The notes under the pieces: generated by a model
The model's input: the letters and a program-made list of their open reading frames with translations, nothing else
Databases searched by the model: none
What the model was told of the DNA's origin: nothing
Shown here: piece after piece, positions 15,704 to 24,959 of the stretch
Layout of the letters: each line of letters begins with the position of its first letter
How positions within the stretch are numbered: position 1 is the first letter of the stretch
Assembly: GCF_014645135.1 (NCBI RefSeq)
Contig: NZ_BMLH01000001.1
Location: 434,001 to 498,000, forward strand
Origin: Rheinheimera tangshanensis
Lineage (GTDB): Bacteria > Pseudomonadota > Gammaproteobacteria > Enterobacterales > Alteromonadaceae
Direction: 5' to 3'
Length of the DNA: 64,000 nt
Translations under genes and position numbers: made by a program

Positions 15704-16903
15704 ATGAACGGCAGAAGTTGGTATAAGTTACATTCCTTTGCAGGTTTTGCTTTTGGCCTGCTGATGTTGCTGGTCTGTCTGACCGGCACTTTGGCCGTGG
15801 TCAGTCATGAAATTCAGTATCTGTCGCATCAAAAATACAGGGCCTTGTCTGAACGACAGGGACCTGTGCCCTGGCAGGTGCTGGAGCAGAATTTAGCCAA
15901 AGCTTATCCCGACTATCAGATCAGCAATCTCAACGTGCCGGAACAATGGTATTTGGCGGGCGCCGTAAGTTTAAATGCAGGCTCGGAATTTAAATTTGTT
16001 TATTTTGATCCCGCTTCCGGAGCTTTAACAGGCGAAGGTCAGTGGGGCACCGTATCGCGGTTTTTACGTAATATTCATATGTACCTGTCGCTGGGTTCTA
16101 CCGGCAAAATCATAGTCACCAGTTTAAGTTTTTTGCTGCTGATTATTTTAATCAGCAGTTTTTATGTGTACCGGCAGTGGTGGCGTAAAGGTTTTCAGCT
16201 GCCTTCCGGTGCTAAAGCCTCCGGCCGTACTTTTTGGTCAGACTGGCATAAATGGACAGGCGTCTGGTGCTGGGGTTTTATTCTGCTGATGTTTCTGACA
16301 GGGCTTTGGTACTTTACCGAACACTTTTTACTGAAGTTTAAAGTGGATCATTACCCAAAAGCGCCGAAGCTGGAGCAGGCCATCACACATAAAGCTTTGT
16401 CTGTAACCGAATTAATGCAAGCTGCGCAAAAGGCCAGACCTGAACTGGATATCAGAGCGCTGAATTATCCGCTGTCTGACAAAGCGCCTGTGGTGGTGAC
16501 TGGGCAGGATGATACGCTGCTGGTGCGCGACAGAGCCAACCGCATTTACCTGCATCCGGTGACGGCGCAAGTGCTGAAGATCCAAAAAGGCGGCGATTTA
16601 AAACCTGTGGCTTATATCTCAGATATGGCTGACCCGCTGCATTTTGGTAACTTTGCCGGGTTTGGCGTCAAGCTGCTGTATTTTGTGTTTGGGCTGGGTT
16701 TTACCTTTTTAGTGGCGGGAGGGCTTTGGATGCACTGGCTGCGCACCAAAAGACAACAACCACAACTGATGCGCTGGATAGGCTGGAGCGGAGCGGTGTC
16801 GTCAGTATTGGTTATTACGGCGCTGGTGGTGACTTCGGTGCAGTTTTCACAACGTGAAGTAGAAAACTTGCCTTTGTCGCCATTGCTTGGATCTCTACGA
16901 TAG
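15704..16903 (+). CDS. PepSY-domain membrane protein (PiuB-like)
   Basis: A 399-residue inner-membrane protein of the PepSY-associated family, often found with siderophore receptors and thought to reduce or release iron from ferric siderophores. Four membrane segments are visible: near residues 12-32 (GLLMLLVCLTGTLA), 138-155, 186-207 and 325-350, with a final one near 370. A histidine pair typical of the family (LHSFAG near the N-terminus, DWHKWTGVW in the middle) may bind haem. It follows the receptor by 7 bases and is probably co-transcribed. It ends at a long palindrome shared with purH. Confidence 0.85.
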   Translation: MNGRSWYKLHSFAGFAFGLLMLLVCLTGTLAVVSHEIQYLSHQKYRALSERQGPVPWQVLEQNLAKAYPDYQISNLNVPEQWYLAGAVSLNAGSEFKFVYFDPASGALTGEGQWGTVSRFLRNIHMYLSLGSTGKIIVTSLSFLLLIILISSFYVYRQWWRKGFQLPSGAKASGRTFWSDWHKWTGVWCWGFILLMFLTGLWYFTEHFLLKFKVDHYPKAPKLEQAITHKALSVTELMQAAQKARPELDIRALNYPLSDKAPVVVTGQDDTLLVRDRANRIYLHPVTAQVLKIQKGGDLKPVAYISDMADPLHFGNFAGFGVKLLYFVFGLGFTFLVAGGLWMHWLRTKRQQPQLMRWIGWSGAVSSVLVITALVVTSVQFSQREVENLPLSPLLGSLR

Positions 16904-16916
16904 CGTTCAACAAAAT

Positions 16917-16971
16917 AAAATGGGGTCAGATCACATTGTTAACGGTTAACAATGTGATCTGACCCCATTTT
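16917..16971. terminator. perfect 27-bp-arm palindrome between convergent genes
   Basis: Arms 16917-16943 and 16945-16971 are exact inverted copies separated by one base, starting AAAATGGGGTCAGATCAC. A and T runs at the two ends make it a two-way terminator for the PepSY gene and purH. The TGGGGTCAGA core resembles REP-type sequences associated with RAYT transposases. Confidence 0.85.
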
Positions 16972-16977
16972 TAGGTT

Positions 16978-18579
16978 TTAGTGACGGAAATGACGCACGC
17001 CTGTGAAGATCATCGTCATGCCATGCTCGTCTGCAGCAGCTATCACTTCTGCATCGCGCATAGAGCCACCAGGCTGGATCACAGCTTTGATACCTGCAGC
17101 AGCTGCTGCATCAATACCATCACGGAACGGGAAAAATGCATCTGATGCCATGACTGAACCTTTGACTTCCAGGTTCTCGTCAGCAGCCTTGATACCGGCG
17201 ATCTTCGCACTGTAGACACGGCTCATCTGGCCTGCACCGACGCCAATAGTCATGCTGTCTTTGGCATAAACAATAGCATTAGATTTCACATATTTGGCCA
17301 CTTTCCAGCAGAACAACAAGTCACGTAATTCATCTGCAGTAGGCTGGCGTTTGGACACTACTTTTAAGTCATCCAGACCGACCATTTTCTGGTCACGGTC
17401 TTGCACTAGCACACCACCGTTGACACGTTTGATATCAAAACCTGTGGTTTTGCTGTCCCACTCGCCACAGACCAGTAAACGCACGTTTGGTTTGGTTGAC
17501 ACCACAGCTGCAGCCTGAGCTGTAGCGCTTGGCGCGATAATGACTTCAACAAACTGACGGCTGACAATAGCTTCGGCAGTTTTAGCATCTAATTCGCGGT
17601 TAAAAGCGATAATGCCACCAAAAGCAGAGGTTGGGTCTGTTTTGTAAGCGCGCTCATAAGCCGCCAGAATATCGTCGCCAATAGCTACACCACAAGGGTT
17701 AGCGTGTTTAACGATGACGCAAGCTGGTTCGTCGAATTCTTTTACACACTCTAAAGCTGCGTCTGTATCAGCGATATTGTTGTACGACAGCTCTTTGCCT
17801 TGCAGCTGAGTAGCGCTGGCAACAGAGGCTTCCTGAATGCTGTTTTCCACGTAAAAAGCAGCGCTTTGGTGGCTGTTTTCACCGTAACGTAAGTCTTGTT
17901 TTTTCACGAACTGAGTATTAAAAGTGCGCGGGAATTTGCTTGGTTTGGCGTCTTCATCACCGTCAGCGGCAAGCCCATAAGCAGGTAACATGGTTCCGAA
18001 GTAGTTGGCAATCATACCGTCGTATTGAGCAGTATGCTCAAAAGCGCTGATGGCTAAACTAAAACGGGTAGCATGAGTAGTAGAACCTGCGTTTGCAGCC
18101 ATCTCTGCTAACACTTTGTCGTAATCGGCTGCGTTGACCACAATAGTCACATCGTTATGGTTTTTCGCTGCAGCACGCACCATAGTTGGGCCGCCGATAT
18201 CGATATTCTCGATGGCGTCTTCTAAAGTACAACCTGCTTTGGCCACTGTGTTGGCGAACGGATACAGGTTCACTACCACTAAATCGATAGGCTTGATGTT
18301 GTTTGTTGCCATGACAGCTTCATCCATACCACGGCGGGCCAGAATGCCACCATGTACTTTTGGATGCAGCGTTTTGACGCGGCCGTCCATAATTTCCGGG
18401 TGACCTGTGTAATCAGACACTTCAGTGACAGCTATGCCTTGTTCTGCCAACAACTTGGCTGTACCACCTGTGGATAACAGTTCCACACCCTGGGCGGCTA
18501 AAGCACGGGCAAATTCAACTATACCGGTTTTATCTGACACGCTTAACAAGGCGCGACGGATTGGACGAGCTGCGTTCAT
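16978..18579 (-). CDS. purH: bifunctional AICAR transformylase / IMP cyclohydrolase
   Basis: PurH carries out the last two steps of IMP synthesis: formylation of AICAR with 10-formyl-THF, then ring closure. The product is 533 residues, near the E. coli length. The N-terminal IMP cyclohydrolase/MGS domain ([27 protein letters not shown]) and the C-terminal transformylase domain ([24 protein letters not shown]) are both complete. ATG 18579 is used because GGAGA stands before it and the family starts there; codons further up encode unrelated residues. No purD follows in the window; downstream is the palindrome. Confidence 0.96.
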   Translation of the reverse strand: MNAARPIRRALLSVSDKTGIVEFARALAAQGVELLSTGGTAKLLAEQGIAVTEVSDYTGHPEIMDGRVKTLHPKVHGGILARRGMDEAVMATNNIKPIDLVVVNLYPFANTVAKAGCTLEDAIENIDIGGPTMVRAAAKNHNDVTIVVNAADYDKVLAEMAANAGSTTHATRFSLAISAFEHTAQYDGMIANYFGTMLPAYGLAADGDEDAKPSKFPRTFNTQFVKKQDLRYGENSHQSAAFYVENSIQEASVASATQLQGKELSYNNIADTDAALECVKEFDEPACVIVKHANPCGVAIGDDILAAYERAYKTDPTSAFGGIIAFNRELDAKTAEAIVSRQFVEVIIAPSATAQAAAVVSTKPNVRLLVCGEWDSKTTGFDIKRVNGGVLVQDRDQKMVGLDDLKVVSKRQPTADELRDLLFCWKVAKYVKSNAIVYAKDSMTIGVGAGQMSRVYSAKIAGIKAADENLEVKGSVMASDAFFPFRDGIDAAAAAGIKAVIQPGGSMRDAEVIAAADEHGMTMIFTGVRHFRH

Positions 18580-18747
18580 TGGATCATTCTCCGCTGTAAT
18601 GGTTAATTCGGACCAGCACTGCTGTTTTGGGCAGCTTTTGGATAGCAACAAAGCCAGGATATAAGCATAGAGAAAAAAGGCTTTGCTGTATCGCCGGGAT
18701 TAGCTGGTGAAATCCCTTTTTTACTTCACACACTACTTAAAGTGGTT

Positions 18748-18868
18748 CCGCTAAGTATTTGACGTTGCGGCGAGGCGGCAAGGGCGTGAGACCCAGGGAG
18801 CATAGTCCACTATGTGACCTGGGTGAGCGCACGCAGCCAACGAAGCTGCAGCGTCAAAGACGACGCGG
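18748..18868 (+). repeat. ERIC/IRU-like repeat, full-length copy
   Basis: About 121 bp from CCGCTAAGTATTTGACGTTGC to GACGACGCGG, with central CCCAGGGAGCATAGTCCACTA and GTGACCTGGGTGAGCGC. It lies in the purH-fis interval. The remaining bases 18580-18747 are the presumed purH promoter region and include a GGGATT/AATCCC hairpin with a T run (about 18699-18723) of unknown role. Confidence 0.8.
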
Positions 18869-18874
18869 AAAAAC

Positions 18875-18898
18875 AAAAAAGCACCCGAAGGTGCTTTT
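18875..18898 (-). terminator. terminator of the dusB-fis operon
   Basis: GCACC/GGTGC stem with a four-base loop. On the minus strand it is followed by a run of T (A run at 18875-18880 on the plus strand). It lies 27 bases after the fis stop. Confidence 0.82.
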
Positions 18899-18924
18899 GC
18901 TGCGGGACTCCTCCCGCGGGGGCA

Positions 18925-19215
18925 TTAACTCATGCCGTATTGTTTCAGCTTCTTACGCAGAGTACCGCGGTTGATGCCCATCAGGTTGGCAGCGCGGGTC
19001 TGGTTGCCGCGAGTGTATTTCATCACTTCTTCTAATAACGGCTTTTCTAATTCGGACAACACTAATTCGTACAGGTCGTTGACGTCCTGACCATTTAGTT
19101 GTTGTAAGTAGTTCGCCACCGCTTTTTGTACCGCGTTGCTTAAAGGCTGCGGTTTTTCTTGCGTTTGAACATGGGCGTTGGTGATAAATGGCGAAGTCAC
19201 GTTTTGATTAAACAT
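18925..19215 (-). CDS. fis: nucleoid-associated DNA-binding protein Fis
   Basis: Fis, 96 residues, a dimeric DNA-bending protein that shapes the nucleoid and activates rRNA promoters and site-specific recombination enhancers. The C-terminal helix-turn-helix is unmistakable ([18 protein letters not shown], then [17 protein letters not shown]-type sequence; here [12 protein letters not shown]). It is the second gene of the conserved dusB-fis operon, 18 bases after the dusB stop, with a terminator behind it. In enterobacteria the pair is strongly growth-phase controlled from the dusB promoter. Confidence 0.97.
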   Translation of the reverse strand: MFNQNVTSPFITNAHVQTQEKPQPLSNAVQKAVANYLQQLNGQDVNDLYELVLSELEKPLLEEVMKYTRGNQTRAANLMGINRGTLRKKLKQYGMS

Positions 19216-19233
19216 TGCCTAGTCTCTTTTACG

Positions 19234-20220
19234 TTAGGTTGCTGCTAGTAATTGCTCGAAATACACACTCAAGGTATCCAACTGCTGTTGAGCTTGTTCG
19301 ATACCATTAAATTCACTGCGAAACATGCCTTCGCTGTCATGCTCTGCCAGGTACCAACCCACATGTTTGCGGGCAATACGTGGGCCAAGCACTTCACCAT
19401 ATAACTGGTGTAAGCCACGGACATGCTCCAGCAAAATATCCCTCACCTCGCTTGTTGAAGGCGAAGCCAGATGTTCACCAGTTTGCAGATAGTGCACCAC
19501 TTCACGGAAAATCCAGGGTCTGCCCTGAGCGGCCCGGCCAATCATGACCGCGTCTGCTCCGGTATAGTCCAATACAAATCTGGCTTTTTCCGGCGTGGTG
19601 ATATCGCCATTGGCAATCACCGGGATAGACACATTTTGTTTAATAGCGCGGATAGTGTCGTACTCCGCCTCTCCTTTATACATACAAGCTTTGGTTCGGC
19701 CATGAACCGCTAAAGCCACAATGCCGTTGTCCTGCGCTATTTGCGCTATCTGTACGCCATTTTTATGTTCGATGTTCCAGCCAGTACGGATTTTTAAGGT
19801 CACAGGTACTGATACTGCCTGAACGACGGCCTGAATAATCTGCTGCACTAAATCCGGATACTGTAACAGTGCCGAACCCGCCAGTTTTTTATTCACCTTT
19901 TTTGCCGGACATCCCATATTGATGTCGATGATTTGGGCGCCATGTTCAACATTAAACACAGCAGCTTCAGCCATCTGATCTGGATCTGAACCGGCAATTT
20001 GCACCGATCGAAGACCAGATTCATTTTGGTGAGTCATACGATTTAGCGATTTTTCACTTTGCCAGACCAAAGGATTGCTCGACATCATTTCTGATACAGC
20101 TAAACCTGCACCAAAACGACGGCAAAGCTCACGAAAAGTGTAATCCGTCACTCCAGCCATAGGAGCGCAAATTACGTTGTTCGTTAATTGATATGGACCT
20201 ATGCGCACCGCTAAAACCAA
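19234..20220 (-). CDS. dusB: tRNA-dihydrouridine synthase B
   Basis: An FMN-dependent enzyme that reduces uridine at position 17 in the tRNA D-loop. It is 328 residues long. The flavin barrel motifs are seen (CAPMAGVTDYTFR, MGCPAKKVNKKLAGSALL with catalytic Cys, LAVHGRTKACMYKG, IANGDITTPEKA, MIGRAAQGRPWIF). It is the first gene of the dusB-fis operon; the upstream region 20221-20536 should hold the operon promoter. Length and order match the gammaproteobacterial standard. Confidence 0.96.
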   Translation of the reverse strand: MVLAVRIGPYQLTNNVICAPMAGVTDYTFRELCRRFGAGLAVSEMMSSNPLVWQSEKSLNRMTHQNESGLRSVQIAGSDPDQMAEAAVFNVEHGAQIIDINMGCPAKKVNKKLAGSALLQYPDLVQQIIQAVVQAVSVPVTLKIRTGWNIEHKNGVQIAQIAQDNGIVALAVHGRTKACMYKGEAEYDTIRAIKQNVSIPVIANGDITTPEKARFVLDYTGADAVMIGRAAQGRPWIFREVVHYLQTGEHLASPSTSEVRDILLEHVRGLHQLYGEVLGPRIARKHVGWYLAEHDSEGMFRSEFNGIEQAQQQLDTLSVYFEQLLAAT

Positions 20221-20536
20221 GGCTCTACCCTAAAGGGGCGCTAAGTTTACGGATTTTTGCCAACAATGCAAAGGTTATTATTTAAACAAAAGTATAAATT
20301 TATAGGGGGTTGTTGGGTTGACAATCGCTAAACGTCTGAAAACTAGACTTTCTGAAATGTAAAACCCAATAAAATCGGGGGAAGGACTTATAGATAATTG
20401 TACAGCTGCTGTTTTTATCACCAAAACAGGACAAAAAGCAGCTTATAAAAGAAGTCAATGCTTTTCGTCGGCTAAGTTTGTTGCCCCATCCTCTGTCGTG
20501 TAAGATAAAGATCTGATCTTTAAAGGAGAACCCTGA
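20221..20536. other. divergent intergenic region, dusB / copper-chaperone gene
   Basis: 316 bases without a gene between two divergent starts. AT-rich; it should hold the dusB-fis promoter on the minus strand and a promoter for the gene at 20537 on the plus strand. AAAGGAGA just before 20537 is a clear ribosome site. I see no repeat element or RNA gene. Confidence 0.5.
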
Positions 20537-20962
20537 ATGAAAAAATGGATACTTACCTTATGCTTAGGCGCAATCAGTAGTTTGGCTCTGGCTGAAGTTA
20601 TAGTCACAGATGCGACAGTTCGGGAAATACTGCCTGGCCGTAACATGACTGCAGGTTATTTTAGTATCAGTAACAAAAATAACGTAGCGGCAGAACTTAC
20701 TGGCGCTAGTAGCCCTCTGTTTGGTTCTATTGAGCTGCATCGTACCAGCTTTAAAGACGGAATGATGAGTATGCAGCAGGTCGAATCTGTTGTGATAAAA
20801 GCGGGTGATCAAATACATTTTCTGCCGGGTGGTTTGCATCTGATGATGTTTGATGTCAAAGGTAGTATTAAACGAGGTCAACAGATCCCGTTACGTTTCA
20901 CTTTTAAAGATGGTCAATCCATCGAGGTTCAGGCTTCGGTCAGCGCAATTGCAAGCCATTAG
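20537..20962 (+). CDS. periplasmic copper chaperone PCu(A)C
   Basis: A 141-residue exported protein with a Sec signal peptide (KKWILTLCLGAISSLALA-E). It has the PCu(A)C copper-binding pattern: His and Met in ELHRTSFKDGMMSMQQV and the later GGLHLMMF, as in H-x(n)-M-x(21)-H-x-M. Family members deliver Cu(I) to the CuA centre of cytochrome oxidase. AAAGGAG precedes the ATG. It is followed at 10 bases by a DUF2333 gene and then a barrel gene, probably one transcript. No oxidase genes are nearby, so the recipient is unknown. Confidence 0.88.
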   Translation: MKKWILTLCLGAISSLALAEVIVTDATVREILPGRNMTAGYFSISNKNNVAAELTGASSPLFGSIELHRTSFKDGMMSMQQVESVVIKAGDQIHFLPGGLHLMMFDVKGSIKRGQQIPLRFTFKDGQSIEVQASVSAIASH

Positions 20963-20971
20963 GAGTTATAA

Positions 20972-21949
20972 ATGAACAGATTCAGGATTATAAGTTTAGC
21001 CGTGCTGTTCGTTTTTATTTTGGGTTATGGCACCGCCTGGTGGGCCAGTAGTGAACCTGAATTGTTTGATGTAAAAGATTTATCGGCCGAACTTAGCCCG
21101 GAACATAAGCAAACCGTGGGCTACACCACTACCAGTGCGCTGATCAAAGTGCTGGACACTCTGCTGACGAAAAATGCTGGCTTTATCAGTAACGACGTGG
21201 CGCCACCTTTCTCCTTGTTGGACAACATGCCGGCCTGGGAATTAGGGGCATTAGAGATGTCTCGGGATTTAGCACTGGCATTGCGTAAGGATTTAAGTCG
21301 TTCCCAATCTCAGTCTATTGAAAACCAGTATTTAAAGTTGGCTCAACCTATGCTCAATATTGATCATCGCAGTTGGGCTGTGCCTGCCGCTGAATCTGAG
21401 TATCAGCAGGCTATCACGCAATTAGCTTTGTACCGTACCGCATTATTAGATCCTGCCAAAACCGATAGCCAGTTTTACACCAGAGCAGATAATCTGCGTG
21501 ATTGGCTCAAAAACGTGGAAAAACGGCTTGGTAGTTATAGTCAGCGTTTGAGTGTCAGCGTAGGGCAGGACAGGTTAAATACTGATTTAGCCGGGGATAG
21601 AAATGCCAGACAGTCGACACTGACTGCTGAATCCAACAGAATTAAAACAAGCTGGTGGAGCATAGATGATGAGTTTTATGAAGCACGTGGTGCGTGCTGG
21701 GCTTTGTTACATCTATTAAAAGCGATAGAATTGGATTTCGCCGACGTGTTAACCAACAAAAACGCGATGATTAGCTTACGCCAGATTGTTCGTGAACTGG
21801 AAGCTACCCAACAGCCCGTCTGGAGTCCTATGATCCTGAACGGTCGGGGTTTTGGTTTTATGGCAAACCACAGTCTGGTGATGGCGAATTATATCTCCAG
21901 AGCCAATGCAGCTCTGTTGGATTTAACTGAATTATTAGCGCAAGGATAA
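20972..21949 (+). CDS. DUF2333-family membrane-anchored protein
   Basis: A 325-residue protein with one N-terminal membrane anchor (residues 6-27) and a large periplasmic helical domain. Features such as WWASSEPELFDV, GYTTTSALIKVLDTLL, WELGALEMSRDLA and the WWSIDDEFYEARGACWALLHLLKA block fit the DUF2333 family of unknown function. TAGGAG precedes the start. It lies between the copper-chaperone-like gene (9-base gap) and the outer-membrane barrel gene (3-base gap), so it is very likely co-transcribed with both. The role is unknown; the neighbours suggest envelope function. Confidence 0.8.
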   Translation: MNRFRIISLAVLFVFILGYGTAWWASSEPELFDVKDLSAELSPEHKQTVGYTTTSALIKVLDTLLTKNAGFISNDVAPPFSLLDNMPAWELGALEMSRDLALALRKDLSRSQSQSIENQYLKLAQPMLNIDHRSWAVPAAESEYQQAITQLALYRTALLDPAKTDSQFYTRADNLRDWLKNVEKRLGSYSQRLSVSVGQDRLNTDLAGDRNARQSTLTAESNRIKTSWWSIDDEFYEARGACWALLHLLKAIELDFADVLTNKNAMISLRQIVRELEATQQPVWSPMILNGRGFGFMANHSLVMANYISRANAALLDLTELLAQG

Positions 21950-21952
21950 AGC

Positions 21953-22702
21953 ATGAAAAAGTCTGTATTAAGTATGGTAGCTCTGGCTGTGTTGGCTGGT
22001 CCTGCAGCTATGGCTGATACCATTGGTGGTGTGTACCTTGGTGCTGATCTGCATTTTGCCGATGCCAAAGGTAGTTTTGGTCAGACAGGCAACCAGCAAA
22101 ACTTCGAATTCGATGATAAAAATTTAAGCAGCTTTTATATCAAGCTTGAACATCCGGTTCCTTTGCTACCGAATATTAAACTGCAGCGTAATAGCTTAAC
22201 GTCTGACGGCACGACCACTTTAAATCGTACTTTTGAGTTTGATAATCAGGTTTTTGCTGTGGGCACAGATGTGGCTCAGGATCTGGATTTATCCAATATT
22301 GACGCTACTTTTTATTACGAAATTTTGGACAATGATCTGGTCAGCCTGGATCTCGGTGTGACAGCTAAGTATATCGACGGTGATATCACTGTCGCCAGTC
22401 AGGGACAAAGCGCGACTCAGGATTTGTCTGCGGTGATCCCTATGGGGTATCTGTATGGTAGTTTTGGTTTATTAGGCACTGGCACAAAGGTGTTTGCTGA
22501 AGTGAATTACGTCAGCTACGACGGCAGTTCCTTGTCTGATATGCAGTTTGGTGTTGCTTATGAATTGATCGATTCATTGGCTGTTGATCTGGCGTTAAAA
22601 GCCGGAGTCAAAAAGACTAAACTGGAACTGGACGATATAGATAACCTGGATGCAGATTTAACCTTCGATGGTGCGTTCATTTCCGCGGAACTGCATTTCT
22701 AA
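21953..22702 (+). CDS. outer-membrane beta-barrel protein, TIGR04219-like
   Basis: A 249-residue protein with a Sec signal (KKSVLSMVALAVLAGPAAMA-D) and alternating amphipathic strands ending in ISAELHF, the C-terminal aromatic of outer-membrane barrels. The beginning (GGVYLGADLHFADAKGSFG) and IKLEHPVPLLPNIKLQ match the TIGR04219 family, from memory. No function is known for the family. AAGGA lies just upstream. It is the last gene of the three-gene cluster starting at 20537. A weak hairpin (22727-22746) follows. Confidence 0.8.
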   Translation: MKKSVLSMVALAVLAGPAAMADTIGGVYLGADLHFADAKGSFGQTGNQQNFEFDDKNLSSFYIKLEHPVPLLPNIKLQRNSLTSDGTTTLNRTFEFDNQVFAVGTDVAQDLDLSNIDATFYYEILDNDLVSLDLGVTAKYIDGDITVASQGQSATQDLSAVIPMGYLYGSFGLLGTGTKVFAEVNYVSYDGSSLSDMQFGVAYELIDSLAVDLALKAGVKKTKLELDDIDNLDADLTFDGAFISAELHF

Positions 22703-22796
22703 ACCATAGCCAATCCCGCCCCCAGCGCAGAATTTTGTTGTTCTGCTTTGAGGGGCAGCTTATAGTGCAGCTCAGGGATTTCAGGGTTCAATTGAC

Positions 22797-24959
22797 ATGA
22801 CGTTAAAAGCTAAACTGGGTTTGGTATTTGGCTCTCTAGCCCTGATCGTTATCTGTCTTTATAGCTCTGCAAAGCTGCAATTACGTCATGAAACTATGGT
22901 CAGAGTTCAGGCTGAACAGCAATTGCTGATGAGTTTGTCTTTGATGGTTGAACCCTTTTTAGCACAGAACAAAATAGAGCAAGTCAAAGGCCATCTGCTG
23001 GCCACCAGCTTTTCCAGTACTTTACCTATCAAAGCTATTTTAGTGTATCAGGCTGATGGCAATTTGTTTGCCGCAACCCAATTTCCGCGTGAGCTGTTTA
23101 ATTTTAGTCCAACCCGTGATTTAACCGGACAAAAAGCCTTACAAGATGGTTCTACTCTGTTGTGGTCCACTGTGATGGTGACTCCTGCCAGTATGAGTTA
23201 TTTCGACAGCGATAAAGTCGCAGCTGAGGGCAGTACCTTGGGCTATGTCGCTATCCAGATCTCGCCATTGCGTTTATCTCAGCTATGGTGGTGGCAAAGC
23301 TTTTTGTGGGGCACAGTGTTAGTCATCATTCTTGCTTTAGCTGTGTTATTGCAGCGCCGTATTTTTTACCATCAGCATTTACGTTGGCAGGCATTTTTGA
23401 GACAAATCCGGACTTTAGTTTCTTCTCAGGAGCTTAACGATAAAAAGCTTACAGAGTTTGACTCTGCCGAACTGACATTGTTGTTTCGCTCACTGTATAC
23501 GCAGCAACAGCAGCTCCAACAGCAATTGCAATTACAACATCAGCTGGAACAAAAGCAAGAACAAAACAAACAAATGGAATGTGAGCAACGGGAGCTGAAC
23601 TATCAACAACAGTTAATGACTCTTGCCGATGAATTAAACAGCAGCCAATGCCAATTACAGCAATGGCAACAACTTTGTGTTTTAGGTCATGCCGGGAAAA
23701 CGGAGCAGCAGGCTCAACTGCTGAAGTGGCTGCAGACTCAGGATATGCTGGATAAGCTTGAATTGCAGCAGGAAACTGTCTGGTTTCCTGCATGGCTGGC
23801 TGCGCAGGTGGCAGTATGGCAGCAAGAACTGCAACTTGATAAATTGAATTTTGTTCTGGTGGAGGACCCTGCACTGAGTGTATCTGAAGTGCAGTTTTAT
23901 ACCCGACACACGGCTGAGTTATTGAAACAAATCCTGAGTCTTGTGCTACAGGATGTGCAACAAAACGAATTGAGTCTGCATATCAACCTGCAGACATTTT
24001 CCGACAATAAACTGTTGCTGCAGTTTGATCACTCAGGCCAGAGCAAAGCGATTCGACAGGTGATTTCAACAACAGAATCTGCTGCAGTAGTGCAGCAACT
24101 CTGCCACAGATCACTGACACGGCTTGGCGCTAAATTGTCCGTATCTGCTTTGGAAGACTTAGGTTGTTCAGTACGCCTTGAATTGTCCTTAATTGCAGTA
24201 AAAAGTACAGAGCTTCCTATGTATCAAACTGCAGTCTATCTGGACACTAACCCTCTGCGGGCTGCCGTTTTAAAACAAAGTGTTTATTCAGTTGCAGAAC
24301 AAGTTATTTATATCCAACAATGGTCACAACTTCAGCCTGAGTTACAACATCGACTCGTTGATTTAGTGCTTGTGCAACTGCCTTCTCCTGATACTGCAGA
24401 CTCGCTTCGGACTGAATTACAGGCCCTTGCAGCTCGTACTCCGTTATTGGCATTTTGTGACTTTGCCCAGTTGAATGACTGGAAACAGATGTTAAATTGT
24501 CCTGTATTGGCCAACCCTATGTTGTCAGCAGATATCCGGCAGTATATTGACCGCAAGCCTGCAGAACCGCAGTTGAGGCTATTGGTGGTGGATGATAACA
24601 AAACTAATCTGGCTTTTGTCAAAGCCATCCTGAGTCAGCAACAGTTAGAAGTTGATACCGCAGAGACGGGAGCTGATGCGGTCCGGCTTGCTAAAAGTGG
24701 CCGATATCAGTTGATCCTGATGGATATTCAGTTACCGGATATGTCAGGCATTTTGGCGACTCACCTGATCAGGCAATTACCACAACATCAGAATACGGTG
24801 ATTATGGCATTTACCGCCCATGCTTTACCGGAGGAAATCCAGCAGTTTCATCAGGCTGGAATGAATGATGTGGTAATCAAGCCTTTAGATGCTCACAAAG
24901 TGGCAGACTTGATCCGACGCTGTCAGCAACTCAGCCCTCAAAATCCAATACCGGGTTAA
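22797..24959 (+). CDS. BarA-like hybrid sensor lacking kinase residues
   Basis: A 720-residue membrane signalling protein. Two membrane segments (about 8-26 and 166-185) bracket a sensor region like that of BarA. A glutamine-rich coiled coil follows (about 230-290), then a region where HisKA and HATPase should be. No H-box (H-E-x-R-T-P) is present and the N- and G-boxes are not recognisable. Next comes a pseudo-receiver (about 475-585) and an intact receiver with VVDDN, phospho-acceptor D643 in LMDIQLPD and KP near the end. There is no Hpt domain. It may receive phosphate from another kinase. Its end overlaps the opposite gene by 29 bases. Confidence 0.7.
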   Translation: MTLKAKLGLVFGSLALIVICLYSSAKLQLRHETMVRVQAEQQLLMSLSLMVEPFLAQNKIEQVKGHLLATSFSSTLPIKAILVYQADGNLFAATQFPRELFNFSPTRDLTGQKALQDGSTLLWSTVMVTPASMSYFDSDKVAAEGSTLGYVAIQISPLRLSQLWWWQSFLWGTVLVIILALAVLLQRRIFYHQHLRWQAFLRQIRTLVSSQELNDKKLTEFDSAELTLLFRSLYTQQQQLQQQLQLQHQLEQKQEQNKQMECEQRELNYQQQLMTLADELNSSQCQLQQWQQLCVLGHAGKTEQQAQLLKWLQTQDMLDKLELQQETVWFPAWLAAQVAVWQQELQLDKLNFVLVEDPALSVSEVQFYTRHTAELLKQILSLVLQDVQQNELSLHINLQTFSDNKLLLQFDHSGQSKAIRQVISTTESAAVVQQLCHRSLTRLGAKLSVSALEDLGCSVRLELSLIAVKSTELPMYQTAVYLDTNPLRAAVLKQSVYSVAEQVIYIQQWSQLQPELQHRLVDLVLVQLPSPDTADSLRTELQALAARTPLLAFCDFAQLNDWKQMLNCPVLANPMLSADIRQYIDRKPAEPQLRLLVVDDNKTNLAFVKAILSQQQLEVDTAETGADAVRLAKSGRYQLILMDIQLPDMSGILATHLIRQLPQHQNTVIMAFTAHALPEEIQQFHQAGMNDVVIKPLDAHKVADLIRRCQQLSPQNPIPG

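Noticed and set aside
18699-18723. GGGATT/AATCCC hairpin with T run in the purH leader
   Set aside because: It would terminate plus-strand transcription, but no plus-strand gene precedes it; left as an unexplained weak structure.
23449-23874. Minus-strand 141-codon open frame inside the BarA-like gene
   Set aside because: It is a shadow of the glutamine-rich coiled coil; the plus frame has domain structure over its whole length.
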